Source: Magnolia sinica
Taxonomy: Eukaryota > Streptophyta > Magnoliopsida > Magnoliales > Magnoliaceae
Direction of reading: 5' to 3'
NCBI RefSeq assembly: GCF_029962835.1
Contig: NC_080577.1
Location: 23,232,501-23,296,500 of the forward strand
Length of the DNA: 64,000 nt
The first letter of the stretch is position 1; the number at the start of each line of letters is the position of its first letter. Under the pieces are notes generated by a model. It was not told the DNA's origin and ran no database searches. It worked only from the letters and a program-made list of their open reading frames with translations. Shown one piece after another: positions 1 through 12,014 of the stretch. The position numbers and the translations under genes are program-made.

Positions 1-306
1 GTTATACATATATGAAGGGTCTGGGAGAACAAAAGGGTCGCTTGGTAGCATGGATTCAATAGTAATAGCAAAAAGTGAGCATGTTTTGAAATATATTGAT
101 TCATCCCTTTTGAAAGATTTAAGGGTCAATTAAGTCTTTATAAAATTTTAAGTTGTAAATATTTTATACCTAAAAAAATTTTTAAGTGTAAATTATTTAC
201 ATGCCGTCTTGTATAGCTTTTAAGTGGCAACCTATTTGCTGGTAAACAAATACTATATTTGGCTAAGTTGTAAAGTGTTTACAATATATAAAGGCAGTAT
301 TGACAC

Positions 307-448
307 CCGATCCTTAGTCTTGCTCCAGTAGTGGTAGACTCTCAGGAGTTTGAACACCTGATCAAAGGTTTGAGAATCCATAGGTGGTGAAATCCCACTA
401 TAGTATGAATGTGTGGGGGTGTGTGTGAGTGTGTTAAAAAAAAAAGAA
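307..448 (+). mobile_element. tRNA-derived SINE with A-tail and target duplication
   Basis: The body has a pol III box A-like stretch (AGTAGTGGTAGACTCTC) and a box B-like stretch (GGTTTGAGAATCC), then a GT-rich 3' part and an A-run at 436-448. It is flanked by GGCAGTATTGACAC (293-306) and GGCGGTATTGACAC (449-462), a 14-bp target-site duplication with one mismatch. Related copies occur at 8755, 37063, 41150, 41329, 45655 and 56836. It is not a functional tRNA because no cloverleaf can be drawn. Confidence 0.75.
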
Positions 449-462
449 GGCGGTATTGACAC

Positions 463-1079
463 TACATAGAGCTTGGGATGATAAATTTTCCTAAAATTAA
501 TAAATCATATGAAAATGATGATTTTTTATTTTCTTTGTTGGTCCTAGGAGAGCATCAAAGCATACATACATTGCACGGATTTGATGTCTTCCACCCATCA
601 CAATGGCTCCAAATGTAATATAAAAGTGTTACCAGTGGACATTCCATCCTTTCCTCTCATATGGTCCATTCAATGATCAATCAAGCCAGGTTTTTTTTTT
701 TTTTAATTTTAAAGAATTAAATGAGAGCATCAAGGAAAGCGCATGATGGATAAATGGGATGTACATTACACATTACAAGGGACCTTACACATCAAAAGTG
801 TATATAAACTATTGTGTTCTATTACGTATTGTGTTATTTATTTATTTTTACTTCTTACATCTATAAAGATTTGTAACATGATGGTTTTTTTTTTTTAAAA
901 AAAAAAAATTAGATTTCAAATTACATGTAAAAGTTATAATATGTTTGAAGCATATACTAGGCAAATGCAAGTATTCAAACAATCCTACAATTCAGTTACC
1001 TATAATCCCCTTACGGATATTACGGGCCATCCAAACGATCCCTTAAAGAAGGCATGGTTTTAACCCATTTTACCATGGA
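463..1079. other. AT-rich intergenic DNA, no gene seen
   Basis: I see no coding pattern here. The stretch has short A- and T-runs (about 690-705 and 886-910) and scattered fragments of the intergenic repeat vocabulary. Confidence 0.6.
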
Positions 1080-2000
1080 TTACATGTGATGACATCATGC
1101 ATGAAGATAATTTGAATTTGACTTCAAGAATTAGTTGGTCCCACTGTAATATTTAACTGAAATCCACCTCAATCACCAAGTGCCTCACTTCATTTTACTT
1201 GCATGACAAAATAAAAAATTAGGAGGGAGATGCCTGCCCTTATTTTTCAGGGTTGACCATGATAATTATATGAAATCTACTCTAACCATCAGACACCAAA
1301 CTAAAATTTAGGCCTTATGATAAAAAACTCAGGCCATCCGTGGTTCAAGTGAGGTCATACAAAGGAAAACAGTTTGGAGCACGAGTGTTGCTTGTATACT
1401 ATTTCTAATTGTGTGGTCCACTTGAATCACGAATTGGGCTGATTTTTGGCCCCTCTAGATTAAATAGCATGACACACTTAGTAATTGAGGTGGAATTTAT
1501 ATGACCAGCTCGGTGGGCAATGTGTGAGATTTTTTTTATATATATATTTGCGTAACTAGTTCTCACTAATGACTTTTGCATGAAAATCATTCGAATTTGA
1601 CTTCAAGAATCAGTGGGTGACACCCATGATGTTGTGCAAAAAATCAGCTTGTTCATAATTCAGGTGAGCCATATGAAGGGAAATAGTATATGGAGGCAAC
1701 AGTAACCTTCTAAATTGTTTCTCTTCGTGTGGCCCACTTGAATTGCAAATGGGCCTGATTTTCTTTTAGGACCTAAATTTTAGCTTGGCCTCTATTGATT
1801 GGAGTGGATTTCATATAATTGTCATGGTAGGCCATGAAAAAATCAACCATGGTTGTCCATTTTCCAACTATTCTCCTTCATATGACCCACCTAAATAACT
1901 GATTGGACTAATTTTTGGGCTCTGTGGCTAAAATAGAATGACACATTTGGCGATCAGGGTAGATTTCACATAAACATTATAACAAGCCACATGTGAGAAT
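1080..2000. repeat. Cluster of degenerate direct and inverted modules
   Basis: Near-identical phrases recur: 'aatttgacttcaagaat' near 1116 and near 1595, and a 'gtgg(t/c)ccacttgaatt...gggc(t/c)tgattttt' module near 1411, 1731 and, more diverged, 1880. Its reverse complement occurs near 1240-1340. This looks like a decayed fold-back element or a short array of one. No coding potential is visible. Confidence 0.55.
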
Positions 2001-3540
2001 TCTTAGAATTCATTGGATTTCAATTCATACCAAATACAAGTCACCCCTCAAGAAAATTCTCTCACACTCTCGTAATCTCCTTCTAAAGCCCTCTCCTTTT
2101 GTATTTGTGTGTTGTTTCATATCTGGGTTGTAATAATAATGTATCTGTGGTACAAAAATTGTTTTTAGACCAAGTTTGAATTATTCTGAAAGTAGACTTA
2201 TTACAGTACTGGTTTAACTAGTCTGTGACTAGGAGCATTTACCATCTTAAATGCAACACAATCCATGAGTCAGATCACACAGTTGTCTCTTCATGTCTTT
2301 TGTAAAAAATCCCAGACCAATCACCATCGTGCAGGCCGTTGGCCTAACATAAGAGGTTCCTATGGAATCCCTATCCACCACAATTTTAACTTCCAGCATC
2401 GGCGGTCTGATAATCATTGAGTCCTCTTCTTTTCGGACAACACGTACAAAAGGACCCCACATGTAGAAATAATTCATCCTGATTTTTGCCCTGCATGTCT
2501 GTCAATGACAGGTCGATGCTATCGAGTAGACTTCGATCCCATTGAATTCCTGTTGGAAGTCATTTGGAAATTTCGAAATTTGCAATGTTCTTCGCTGGAC
2601 ACGTCGGTGTGCATTGTTTTACTACCTTATTCTATCCGCTTACACCAAAAGCATGCGTGGTTGACTCGCATCAATCCTCAACTAGCATTTTCATACGTAA
2701 GAGTGACGTTATGGACTCCACCCTCAGTATTACGCGCTAATGGCGTATGAGATTAATAAATTTTTGGGGGTCAGAAATTTCAACTATCCTTTCCTTTTCT
2801 GCAAAGTCCGTGCCATTTTAATGTTTGGAGGATTGAGGAGGACGCTGACTAGTCTACCCTCCATTTTCCACTGTTACACTTTAATGAGGGATAGCTACTA
2901 TGGCATTGATGTAAGCCATGGTGTGAAATATTATAAAATGACCCAAATGCACCATTGTTATCATCATCATGACGTATCCATATAGTCACCAAATTTCAGT
3001 GTATAGTTCTGGCTATTTGATCATGGTCCACTCACCGCATCGATCCGGACCATCCAATTGAAGGACCATCTCTTGAATGGGCAGTATGCTAAAAACTAAA
3101 TACGGATGGCTGTAGTTATTACTTGGCTGGAAGGTCCAAATTGAAGGGCTTGGGCATGCTGGTTTACAGTTTTATAGAAAGGCCATTCCTTTTTGGGTTG
3201 GGCCCATATAATAATTTTATGGAATGGAAAATTAGAAAACCCAACTATATAATTGTTATTTTTCTGAAAATGTCAAGATGTCAAGGGTATAACTCTTAGA
3301 TATTTAAAAACTTATATTTCCTACGTTTCTTTTTTTTGTAAAAAATTTTCTTTGATTTTTGAAGAAATTTGAAGAAAAAAAAGAAATTATTTCTCCCTCT
3401 TTTTATGGCTTTTCAAATAGAAAAAATTATAACGAATTTATATTCTTCTCTATGGTTATCTTCAACAAATTAAATGAGAAGTAGTCCCGTATAAGTGGGG
3501 GAATACTAACTTGTAATGTAGGCCAGTCTTTCTCATTAAC
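2001..3540. other. Intergenic DNA, no recognisable gene
   Basis: Short open frames of up to about 81 codons at 2505-2750 and 2740-2985 match no family I recognise and overlap each other. The stretch 2490-2760 is less repetitive than its surroundings and could be low-copy DNA. I assign no function. Confidence 0.5.
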
Positions 3541-3557
3541 TCATTACTTGTGCAAGA

Positions 3558-3561
<4 letters not shown>

Positions 3562-3640
<79 letters not shown>
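3562..3640. repeat. (AT)n microsatellite
   Basis: About 79 bp of uninterrupted AT dinucleotide, directly followed by the inner part of a fold-back element arm. Confidence 0.95.
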
Positions 3641-3642
<2 letters not shown>

Positions 3643-3845
3643 TTTCAATAGTGGGCGTCATTGTCCCCACTGCTTTATGTGCCTTGGTCCACTTGAGGTT
3701 TAGATCTACATCAGTTTTACATTCAAGCCCTAAAATGATATCTCAAGATAGATAGATGGTGTGGATATAACACATATATCATGGAGTACCATATAATTGG
3801 TGACGCAATGCACCTCAAGATTGTATAAGGCCGATTTATCCGGTT
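3641..3845 (+). repeat. Half of a fold-back (hairpin MITE) element
   Basis: It contains the right-arm vocabulary of the window's main repeat: 'agtgggcgtcattgtcccca', 'ggtccacttgaggtttagat', 'aagccctaaaatgatatctc' and a decayed 'catatatcatgg' end. The left half is missing, its place taken by the AT microsatellite. Confidence 0.6.
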
Positions 3846-3948
3846 TTACCATTTTTCTGGGGAGATGCCGTGGTATATTTTGAAAATTTATCATCTAATG
3901 ATTCGAACTAAGACACGACTATGGTACGCTCGACCTTATAGTACCATT

Positions 3949-4033
<85 letters not shown>
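3949..4033. repeat. Compound (TA)n(GA)n microsatellite
   Basis: About 22 bp of TA repeat is followed by about 63 bp of GA repeat. The Arg-Glu run in the overlapping open frame is an artefact of this repeat. Confidence 0.95.
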
Positions 4034-4035
<2 letters not shown>

Positions 4036-4399
4036 TCATGCTCCCCTGCGCACCTATGCATGTGCGCACCTTTGTACATGTGTCATAGGTGTCTAATCTG
4101 AACGGTCCATGTGATGCGGAATCCTATGAAAACTCCTGTAAAAATTTTTTCACCCTAATCTAAAATTCTAATAGGCCATAGCAAAGAGAAATGCAAATTA
4201 AGGGAGGAAACTGTTTTCATTTTTCATGGCCCATCAAAGTTTTATATCAAAGTAAGACTTGGTCCTGGGGAGTTTCACGAGGTGCTTCTTCACATGAACG
4301 GTTCAGATTTTGGATCCACATCACGTATGATGGGTTCTAAAAAGAGTTTGTATGTAGTACGTTCGAAGTGGTTCGCAGGTTAGCGGTTCCGTTTATAGT

Positions 4400-4420
4400 G
4401 GGGGGGGGGGGGGGGGGGGG
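4400..4420. repeat. Poly-G run
   Basis: An uninterrupted G tract of about 21 bases followed by CAGCGGGGGG. Tracts of this kind are error-prone in assemblies, so the length is uncertain. Confidence 0.85.
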
Positions 4421-4437
4421 CAGCGGGGGGTATATTG

Positions 4438-4955
4438 TGAGGTTGACCTCATGGGAACTTCCCATAAGGTCGAGCTACGTGGGCCCCACTATGATGTGTC
4501 TCGAACATCTACAACATCAGTCATATGCACCATTTCATGGTGGGTCATAGGCTTAAAAGTCAAGTCAATCCATGACTTAGATGGGCCACACCACATATAA
4601 TAGTTGAGAGGGGTTACCCTCCCATTAAAACATTCATAATCATTTATCGGGCCCACTGAGATGTGGTTCACAAATCTAGCCCATTCATTGTTTGTGTCCC
4701 ACTTGGGTGAAGTGTCAGATCAAGTTTCAGCCACATGCAAAACTCGAGTGGGCCGCATCAAGTGATATTATATGGTTTAGGCATTTCTTCACATGGTTTT
4801 AGTTGGTATAGCCCACCTGAGTTTGGTGTATGGCTGATTTTTGGAATACCCCATAACCTAAAGGGTACCCATCAAATGTACAGTGTTGATGTTCCACACA
4901 TCACAGTGGGTCCCACACCTCGGCTTCATGGGAAATTCCCATGAGGTCGACATTA
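4438..4955. mobile_element. Fold-back element, second family (GTCGACCTCATGGGAA ends)
   Basis: The left end near 4442 (GTTGACCTCATGGGAA then TTCCCAT) is the reverse complement of the right end at 4928-4951 (ATGGGAAATTCCCATGAGG then TCGAC). The inverted homology continues inward through GTGGGCCCCACTATGATGTG on the left and CACATCACAGTGGGTCCCAC on the right. The terminal block ATGGGAANTTCCCAT is itself palindromic. There is no coding capacity. I could not identify a target duplication because a G-run and a TA repeat abut the ends. Confidence 0.7.
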
Positions 4956-6677
4956 TATATATATATATATATATGTTATTAGTGTTTATATCAATGACAT
5001 GTTTCCAATCTTCTCGTAGAATATTGAGGCAGACATGGCCTTCCAAGTCCATATTAGATTGGTACACCTTTGCCTTGCACTTTACCTCGGATGCCTTGTA
5101 GGAGTTAGATGGGAATGATTTGGAAAATAAACAGCAATATGCCACCTAGATGGTATTTTTCATTGGGCTGATTTCTGACTTTGAAATTCATCATATCGTC
5201 CCTCGCCATTGGTTCTTACGTTAATTGTATGTGAACGATACTTTTCTCCGAAGAGACCTTCACTAATTTTCCTGGTTTTACCAAATCTACGTGGGGAATC
5301 ACAATCAAATTTGTATTTTCCTACTAGCAGATCTTCACGGTGGGTCCTACCATCTTCATGATAGGACATTAATGAAAAGTGGCTTGTTGGCATGAAAAGT
5401 CAGCCCGCACGCCAAATAAGCTTAACCCCTTTAGGTGACTAGTTCACCAATTAAAAAGGTAACCTCTATTTGGACAATTCAATCAAATACTTGTCCACAT
5501 ATGTGAGGGTTTGCATTTGATTTTCGTGTGTGATTAAGAAGCATGGGTGTGCTAGAGTCGCACTCAACTCAATATAAAGTCAATTGTCCTCTAACTCTTG
5601 GTTATAACAACAATCAAACGATTTGTAAAGAGATAAGTGTTAATCTTTTTTGATGAATTTTCTTTTACCTTACCCTAACAATTTTTCTTTCACCAATAAT
5701 AAAGAGCGGTATGAACAGACGACCCAGACTATCTATACTAAAACGAAGTTATGCTAAGATAAATGTAAAGAAGATATATTGTATTTGGCGTGGGTATCAA
5801 TCTCTCAATTTTCTTTTTATAAGTTATTAATGTGGCAAAATCCTTTCCGAGTTTCCTTGATGGTCCATGATCCTTCCCATACAACTTGTAGTCTTTTAAC
5901 ATATATCTGTAAATTTGAAACCTTTTTTAGATCACGACTTTTACTAAAATGTTCCACAAACCTTCAAGAGACTGTTACATTAAGATTGGGCTCGATTAGA
6001 GCCATCTCTACTCTCTCCACCTTTCCTCCTATCGTGCCCTTCAACATTTGCGTATTTGATGGTGGGACTGGATCCACCCGATCTTGCTCCCGCATTCTTT
6101 TGATTTAGGTTTGATTTAGGTATGCTGCCTTGTTTAAATGCCTCACGAATTACAATAATGTCTTTCTACCTTTCCATCTTCTAATTAATGATGAAAGTCG
6201 TATAACTGAAGAAAAGTAAAAGACTACTTGGTATGATGGATTTGTAATCAACGGATCAGATTCATCACTGATGTCACTTACTTACACACATGCAACTCAA
6301 ATGTCGGGTGCAAATGATGCATATGCATGGACCGCATGAATAAAACACTGCATCAATGTGGGCCCCACAGAAGCACTGGATTTCAAAATCCACCAAAAAT
6401 CCCACATGGACCAAATTTCCGTTCTGGCTAATCCGATTCCTTCGCCTCTCCAAACGTCCCATGTAATTTTCCCACTTAAATCTTTCTCATAAGCCGACGT
6501 ACCAAACAGGTCCTAAGTGGGTTTTTCCGTGTAAAACAGGTGTTTTCGAGGATTGTGGTCCTAGATTTAGTATACGGAGATAACTCCTTCCATTCAATAA
6601 TGGTTGGCACAACTTGGCAGGATTCTTATCACTTTTCTCAGGATGGGAATTTTAAAATTGATTGCCCATACCTTATC
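4956..6677. other. Intergenic DNA, no recognisable gene
   Basis: The longest open frame (109 codons at 5779-6108, +) matches nothing I recognise and has no splice or promoter support. The stretch 6290-6420 shows fold-back repeat vocabulary. Nothing else can be called. Confidence 0.5.
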
Positions 6678-7205
6678 CTTATCGGAAATGGATTGGCTAC
6701 TCCCCCTCCCACCGGCCGTCGGTGCACTGTGAGCCCTACCATGATGTATTTATTTCATCCATTCCGTTCATCCATTTTTAAAGATCATTTTAGCACTTGA
6801 TAGAAAAAATTAGAGGTATATAGATCTCATCTGGTCCACACCACATGAAAACAATAGCGATTGGATATCCACCATTAAAATCCTCCTAAGGGTCACTGTA
6901 CTTTTTATTTGATATCCAATATGTTGATTAGGTCATACAGGCCCAGATGAAGGTAAAAAATAAAAATCAGCTTGATCCAAAGCTTTTATGGCCCCCAAAA
7001 TGTTTTTAATGGTAGACACTCATTCAACACTGTTTCCTGTAATGTGGACCACTTGAGATTGAGATATACCTCATTTTTTGTCTCATACTTTAAAATGATC
7101 TATTTTTATAGATAGACAACATGGATGAAACAAATACACCATGGTGGGGTCCACATAGCACCGACCACCAGCCATGGTGTCAGGGGGAGTAGCCGATCCG
7201 TTTCC
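6678..7205. mobile_element. Fold-back MULE-type MITE with 9-bp direct repeat
   Basis: The termini match as inverted repeats: the left begins GGAAATGGATTGGCTACTCC (6684) and the right, reverse-complemented, begins GGAAACGGATCGGCTACTCC, both followed by CCCT. Inside, the two halves are long imperfect inverted repeats around a spacer of about 130 bp. TACCTTATC occurs at 6669-6677 and exactly at 7206-7214. The left copy is offset 6 bp from the inverted repeat, and the 9 bases immediately adjacent (ATCCTTATC) match at 7 of 9. A 9-bp duplication is typical of Mutator-like elements. Confidence 0.75.
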
Positions 7206-7222
7206 TACCTTATCAGGATTCA

Positions 7223-7735
7223 GGACGCGGATTTCCTGCTTAAGCCTTTCGCACAAAGTTCCTTGGCAAGGATGCTGGGTGGGGTCCAACGAGATGTTTT
7301 TGAGAAATCCACCCTGTCCATCCGTTTTGCGAGCTCATTTTAGGATGTTCGACAAAAAAATGAAGTGCATCCAATACTTAAGTGGATCACACGAGAGGAA
7401 ACAATGGGAATTCAGTGAGAACCGTTGAAGCATTCTTATGGCGTAAAGTTTTATATCGGGTTATGTTTTCAGTGTTTTCACTTCATCCCACTGACAATGA
7501 CCTTATAAACGGTTTGGATAGCATATAAACATCCAGGTGGAGCCCAGGAAGGTAACGGTACAAATTTCTTTTACCAATTTTCCATCTCGTGTGAGTTTTG
7601 TATTCATCTCATTTTTGGTGGAACATCCTAAAATGAGCTCCCAAAACGGATGGACGGATTGGATTTCTCAAATACATTGGAGTGGGCCCCACCCAGCGTC
7701 CTTGCGCAGGAACTTGCTGCGAAAGGCTATTTCTC
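7223..7735. mobile_element. Fold-back MITE, GCCTTTCGCA subfamily
   Basis: The left block GCCTTTCGCA (7244-7253) followed by CAAAGTTCCT and GATGCTGGGTGGGG is mirrored on the right by CCCCACCCAGCGTCCTTG and TGCGAAAGGC (7718-7727). The inner arms carry the shared 'tccatccgttttgcgagctc'-type stem. The left flank reads GGACGCGGATT, the family-wide terminus. No clear target duplication was found. Confidence 0.7.
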
Positions 7736-8090
7736 AAAATGGGAATATTAAAATTTATTGGACGCAACGGCACAAACTCGAGGACGCTGATTTCACGGAA
7801 AGTTCAGCGCTGGGAAGTTAGGTCGTTAGGTTGAAGAATTCTTTTCAATTCATCCGTTTTGTAAGCTAACTTTTTTGAGAACACTTGATAAAAAATGAGT
7901 TGTGTCCAAGACTCAAGTGGGCCAAACGAAGAAATAATAAGGATTGGACAACCACCATTCAAATATTCATGTGGCCACAAAAGTTATATATCAAGCTAAG
8001 TTCCACGTGGAAATGACCTTATAAACCGTTTAGATGGTGTATAAATATAAAGGTGGAGCCCAACGGTGAGCATTTCTTTCAGGTAATGGT
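7736..8090 (+). repeat. Truncated fold-back element
   Basis: A left arm and spacer are recognisable ('caagactcaagtgggccaaa', 'ttcatgtggccacaaaagtt', 'accttataaaccgtttagat'), but the right arm is missing. The next fold-back element starts where it ends. Confidence 0.5.
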
Positions 8091-8097
8091 GGGTGGT

Positions 8098-8507
8098 GCC
8101 CTGGCCGTGGGTCCACCTTGATGCATGTGTTATCTATTGATGCTGTCCATCAGTATCCTCAGCTCAATACAGGACATGGTCTAAAAAAAATAAAACAAAT
8201 CCAAATCTCAAGTGGACCATACAACAATAAACGGTGGTCATTCAACACTAGGACCACCTAATGTTTATATACAACATAACGTGAAGTTGATAAATTCACA
8301 CGGACCTGCATGAAGGGAGAACACAAATTCCAAAACTTTTGCAGCTTCAGAGGAGTTTTCAACGTTGGGCATTCAATTCCGACTGTATGTTGGCTTGAGA
8401 TATAGATTTACTTCATTTTTGGATCCATGCTCTAAAATAAGCAGAAAAATCTGACTGACTGCGTAGATATACGACACATACATCAAGGTGGGCCCCATGG
8501 TCAGGGC
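8098..8507. mobile_element. Fold-back MITE, GCCCTGRCC subfamily
   Basis: The left end GCCCTGGCCGTGGGTCCACC is mirrored by the right end ending CCCCATGGTCAGGGC. The stems continue inward through 'ttgatgcatgtgt' and 'acacatacatcaa'. The outermost terminal repeat seen on the right (AGCGGGTAACACCTAATCCG) has only a partial partner on the left. Confidence 0.65.
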
Positions 8508-8754
8508 AACGTTTCAGCGGGTAACACCTAATCCGCTCTCCACGGTGTGTTGCGTATGCCCATCATCCTCTATTGTTTAAAGCCCTTTGGCCGAAATGGC
8601 TAACCATTTCAAAATTTAAAAGTTCATTTAAGATAATCTTAACTTTTGATTATGAAAACCAATCTAATTGTTGGATAATTAAATATTTTAAATTTTTAGC
8701 TTGTGGTACATTAAACTGGTAACCATTATTTTTGGACAGTTTAATTCATTTTTT

Positions 8755-8895
8755 ATTTTACATGTGCACTCATACCCCCACATACCTGCGCACTCACACC
8801 ACAGTGGGATTTCACCACAACTGGTACTCAACCTCTGACCTCGTGTTGAAACTCTTGTATCTCAAGTATGTCGTTTTTAAGCGTCTGTGTATCAT
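8755..8895 (-). mobile_element. tRNA-derived SINE copy, minus strand
   Basis: Read on the minus strand it has box-like blocks, then 'gtggtgaaatcccactgtgg' as in the copy at 307-448, a GT-rich 3' part and an A-rich tail (the T-run near 8740-8760 on the plus strand). It is diverged. Confidence 0.55.
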
Positions 8896-9014
8896 CCATT
8901 CTGCATGAGCATTTAAGGTTTTCTTGTTTGGCAATTCCAAAAGATATAACTTGAGTGGATATTTACAGGAAAACAGGATATTCTGTTGCCCGGATATTTA
9001 GGCATGTCACAAAT

Positions 9015-9469
9015 GGACGCGGTTTGGCGCACCCACCATGATGTATGTGATGTCCATTCATTTGTCAGGTCTTTATAAGGCTTGATTCCAAAAATAGGAG
9101 ATCTCTACACGTCAGGAAAACTAATCGAATGTCCACAGTTAAAAACCTCTTAAGGCCCCTTGTAATGTTTATATAACATCCAACCTGTTAATTAGGTCAT
9201 ACAGGCTTGCATGAAGGGTAAAAACAAATATCAGCTCGAACGAAAACATTTTTGGCCTCTAGAAGTTTTTAACAGTGGGCATGCAATCAATTTCCTGTGA
9301 TGTTATCCACTTGAAATTTGGATCTATCTAATTTTGGGGTCTAAATTTGGATCTATCTATTTTTTGGGCTTATATCATAAAATGATATAAAAAGTGGATG
9401 GACTACGTGGATGAAATACAAATATTATAATGGGGCTCACAGAGTATCGATCAATAGCCATTGGCTACT
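9015..9469. mobile_element. Fold-back MITE
   Basis: The left arm GGACGCGGTTTGGCGCACCC then 'accatgatgtatgtgatgtc' is mirrored on the right by 'attataatggggctcacaga' and 'atagccattggctac'. The internal spacer contains the usual 'taattaggtcatacaggctt'. No clear target duplication was seen. Confidence 0.6.
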
Positions 9470-9516
9470 TGCATTGTCACTAGCAAATGGGGGGCCGGCC
9501 TTTCTCATCCGGTGCG

Positions 9517-9930
9517 GCTACTCCCGGAAATCGGAAAGCCTACAGAGTTACTCAGAATGTTTTTTTTAATCGTATCAAGTAAACTCTGTTGGCCCCACTG
9601 TGAATGTATGTGGTTTATCCACACCGTCCATCTAATTTTAAATGTCATTCTAGCGGTTGAAACCAAAATAAGAGGGTATATGAAGCTGAAGTGGACCACA
9701 CCATGGGAAACAGTGGGAACAATGTTTTCCACCGTTGAAACGTTTCTAGGTCCCACAGTGATGTTATTTGTCATCTAACCTATTTATAAGATTGTACAGA
9801 CATAATAAAGGGAAAACCCATGTACGAGCTTGATCCAAAACTTCCGTGCCCCCAGAATCTTTTCAACAATTCACTGTATCCTATGGTGTGGTCCACTTGA
9901 TCTTTGTAAATGTTTTTTTTTTTCTCTCCT
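9517..9930. repeat. Fold-back element, right end lost
   Basis: The left end resembles the 23999-24536 copy ('gagttactcagaatg', 'agtaaactctgttggcccca'). The right arm stops near 'gtggtccacttgatctttg', where a T/C-rich junction leads into the LTR region. Confidence 0.55.
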
Positions 9931-9984
9931 TTCTCTAACTATAAAATTGTACGGTAAAATCGATTGAGTGTGTTGAACTTTTTT

Positions 9985-10660
9985 TTCTGGCAGTTCCTGA
10001 AAGAGCTCGAGGAAAGCACAAGTGTCATTGTACGGACAGAAATAGCATGCAAAGGGCCTTGAGAGATATTTTGAACGCTTTTAAGAAAATACAGCTGGTA
10101 CTGAGCTCGATGATACACGTCATTTAATTATGAGACACGGCCGAGAAGTTCAAAAAGTGAAAAGTGGTCAAGTAGAAACAAATGGTTAAACTAACATAGA
10201 GACATAAGGATTTAAAAGACTAATGTAGCAATGATTCAACTACCGCAACCATTAAAATAAATAAAGAATTACCTGAAAGGTGCAGAAAAAATTTATAAAT
10301 AGCAAGAAATTTAGCAAAGCAAATAATCTCATGCCAATCAAACAAACCAATTAAATTATCTTTCAATTATCATGCAATTTATCTTTTCTTATCATAACTT
10401 AATTATTTCCTAGGAGTAGTCGTAATTGATTAGCTGTAATTTCAATCTAGGCTCATATGCTAGACTTTTTATCTCAATACAAGTAGTTCTTCATTCAGAA
10501 AGGCTCATTGGAAGGTAAAATTGAATTTATTTTTAGAGAAAGAACCCCACCATTTGAATATCACCTGATTACTCTATAAAACAATTTGCGAGTGGCTCAA
10601 TAGGTGACCAATCTGCACAAATTTTGATTATATATGGTCGTGGTCATTGTATCTGCATAT
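9985..10660 (+). mobile_element. LTR (first of a chain), fossil gag-only retroelement
   Basis: It aligns by eye with the LTR at 12015-12770 through shared blocks: 'gaaatagcatgc', 'cttgagagatattt', 'aataatctcatgcca', 'tatctttcaattatc', 'tagctgtaatttca' and 'gtcattgtatctg'. A primer-binding-like stretch (TTGGCACTTGGGGTC) follows. The extreme 5' end is not clear. The element is an old, decayed copy. Confidence 0.6.
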
Positions 10661-12014
10661 ATTGGCACTTGGGGTCAAGTTGTTCGGTTGGAATCTAGTT
10701 GCACGATCAGTTTTGGCATGCCCGCATGTACACACGTGACTAAAACATCTAAACCGAAAACGTGTTAAACAATTTTTGTCATGCTTAATAGGATAAAATT
10801 ATAAATATTTATTTTGTGCCGGTCATGTAAAATTGAATAATTTTTGACACGCCTAGTGGGACAAAATACTACTTGGCTATTAAAAATATTTACTTTGCAC
10901 TAGCCATACAAAAAAATGAATAATTTTTGGGACGCCCGATGGGACCAAATACTTGTTGTCATAAAAAGCCAATATATTTAGGTATCTTTGTATTGTAAAA
11001 CATGAGTCAAAGAGGTGGTCATTGTATTTCTACAACTCATAAACCTCCCCTAGTTAATGAGGAGTTACAGGCGAAACCAACACCTGAGTTGTTGTCGAAC
11101 CCAATACCTAGTTCTTTAAATTCGAATAGGACATCCTCATCTCGTACTGACCCTTTAGTAATAATTTCTGTCGGGTTATGTGAAACGCGAATGGGCATTC
11201 GACATATTGTTGAACAGTTAACGAGCTCAGGTCGATTAATGTCAAAACCAGGTCAAAACCTTTAGTGGATGGATGGTTATTCAGGTCGAGAGCATGAATA
11301 GGATGATGACCATTATTGTTAAACGAATGTCTGATGTACATCAACAAACTATGCCTTAGCCCATGATACATCAACAAATTGTGCCTTAGTAGACTGTCTC
11401 CAAACCTATTGCTAAAGCAAGTTTTGTCAAAAAGTTGGCACCAGCGCAACCAATACCCGTACCACTTATTTTATGACAGAACACGCCTCCTACTCTAATA
11501 CGAGAGGTGTGGATGATTGCTCCCCTCAAGCATCAGGTACCTGTGGGGCAACCCTTACCCAGAAATCAACCATACAATGAGGAACAATGCCTCGTGGGCC
11601 TAGAGCCACTTCCAATGGCTGAACTTCGTAATTTTGACCACGATCAACCTCGCAATTTGGATTTCAACCAAGTATTACAACTGGTTTAAGAGGTGGTAAG
11701 CCAAGTTCTCGGCCATAATACTACCCTGGTCTACCATAAGCCTTATCTGAAATGGATTGACCAATAATCTCCATTCTTGTGACTGACTTTGATGTTTTTT
11801 GACTACGATGACCAAGTTCGACCAAGATGGCTGAATTTTATGTTTTTTGACCAAGATGGTTGAGTTGGACCAAAATGGCCGACTTTGATATTTTCGACCA
11901 AGATGGTCAAATTCGATGTTTTTACCTGATCGGTCAGTCATATTTATTACACTGTATAAGGAGCCATCATCACTTTAACCTTTTTACCCTAAAGTGAAGC
12001 GATGTGGGGAGCAA
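10661..12014 (+). mobile_element. Internal region of gag-only LTR fossil, copy A
   Basis: It runs from the primer-binding-like site to a purine-rich end (GTGGGGAGCAA) just before the next LTR. It carries a gag-like N-terminal segment from about 11002 (protein start MSQRGGH) and a proline/asparagine-rich segment around 11500-11690 (RNQPYNEEQC). No protease, reverse transcriptase or integrase region is present. It is closely related to copy B at 12771-14037, about 2.08 kb downstream. Ty3-type assignment is by similarity of copy C to Ty3 gag and is moderate. It is broken. Confidence 0.6.

Noticed and set aside
3865-4101. Open frame with a long Arg-Glu run
   Set aside because: The run is encoded by a GA microsatellite, so this is not a real protein.
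5520-5780. Possible LTR end or gene near an AATAAA-like site
   Set aside because: No TG/CA boundary, no partner repeat and no coding pattern could be found.
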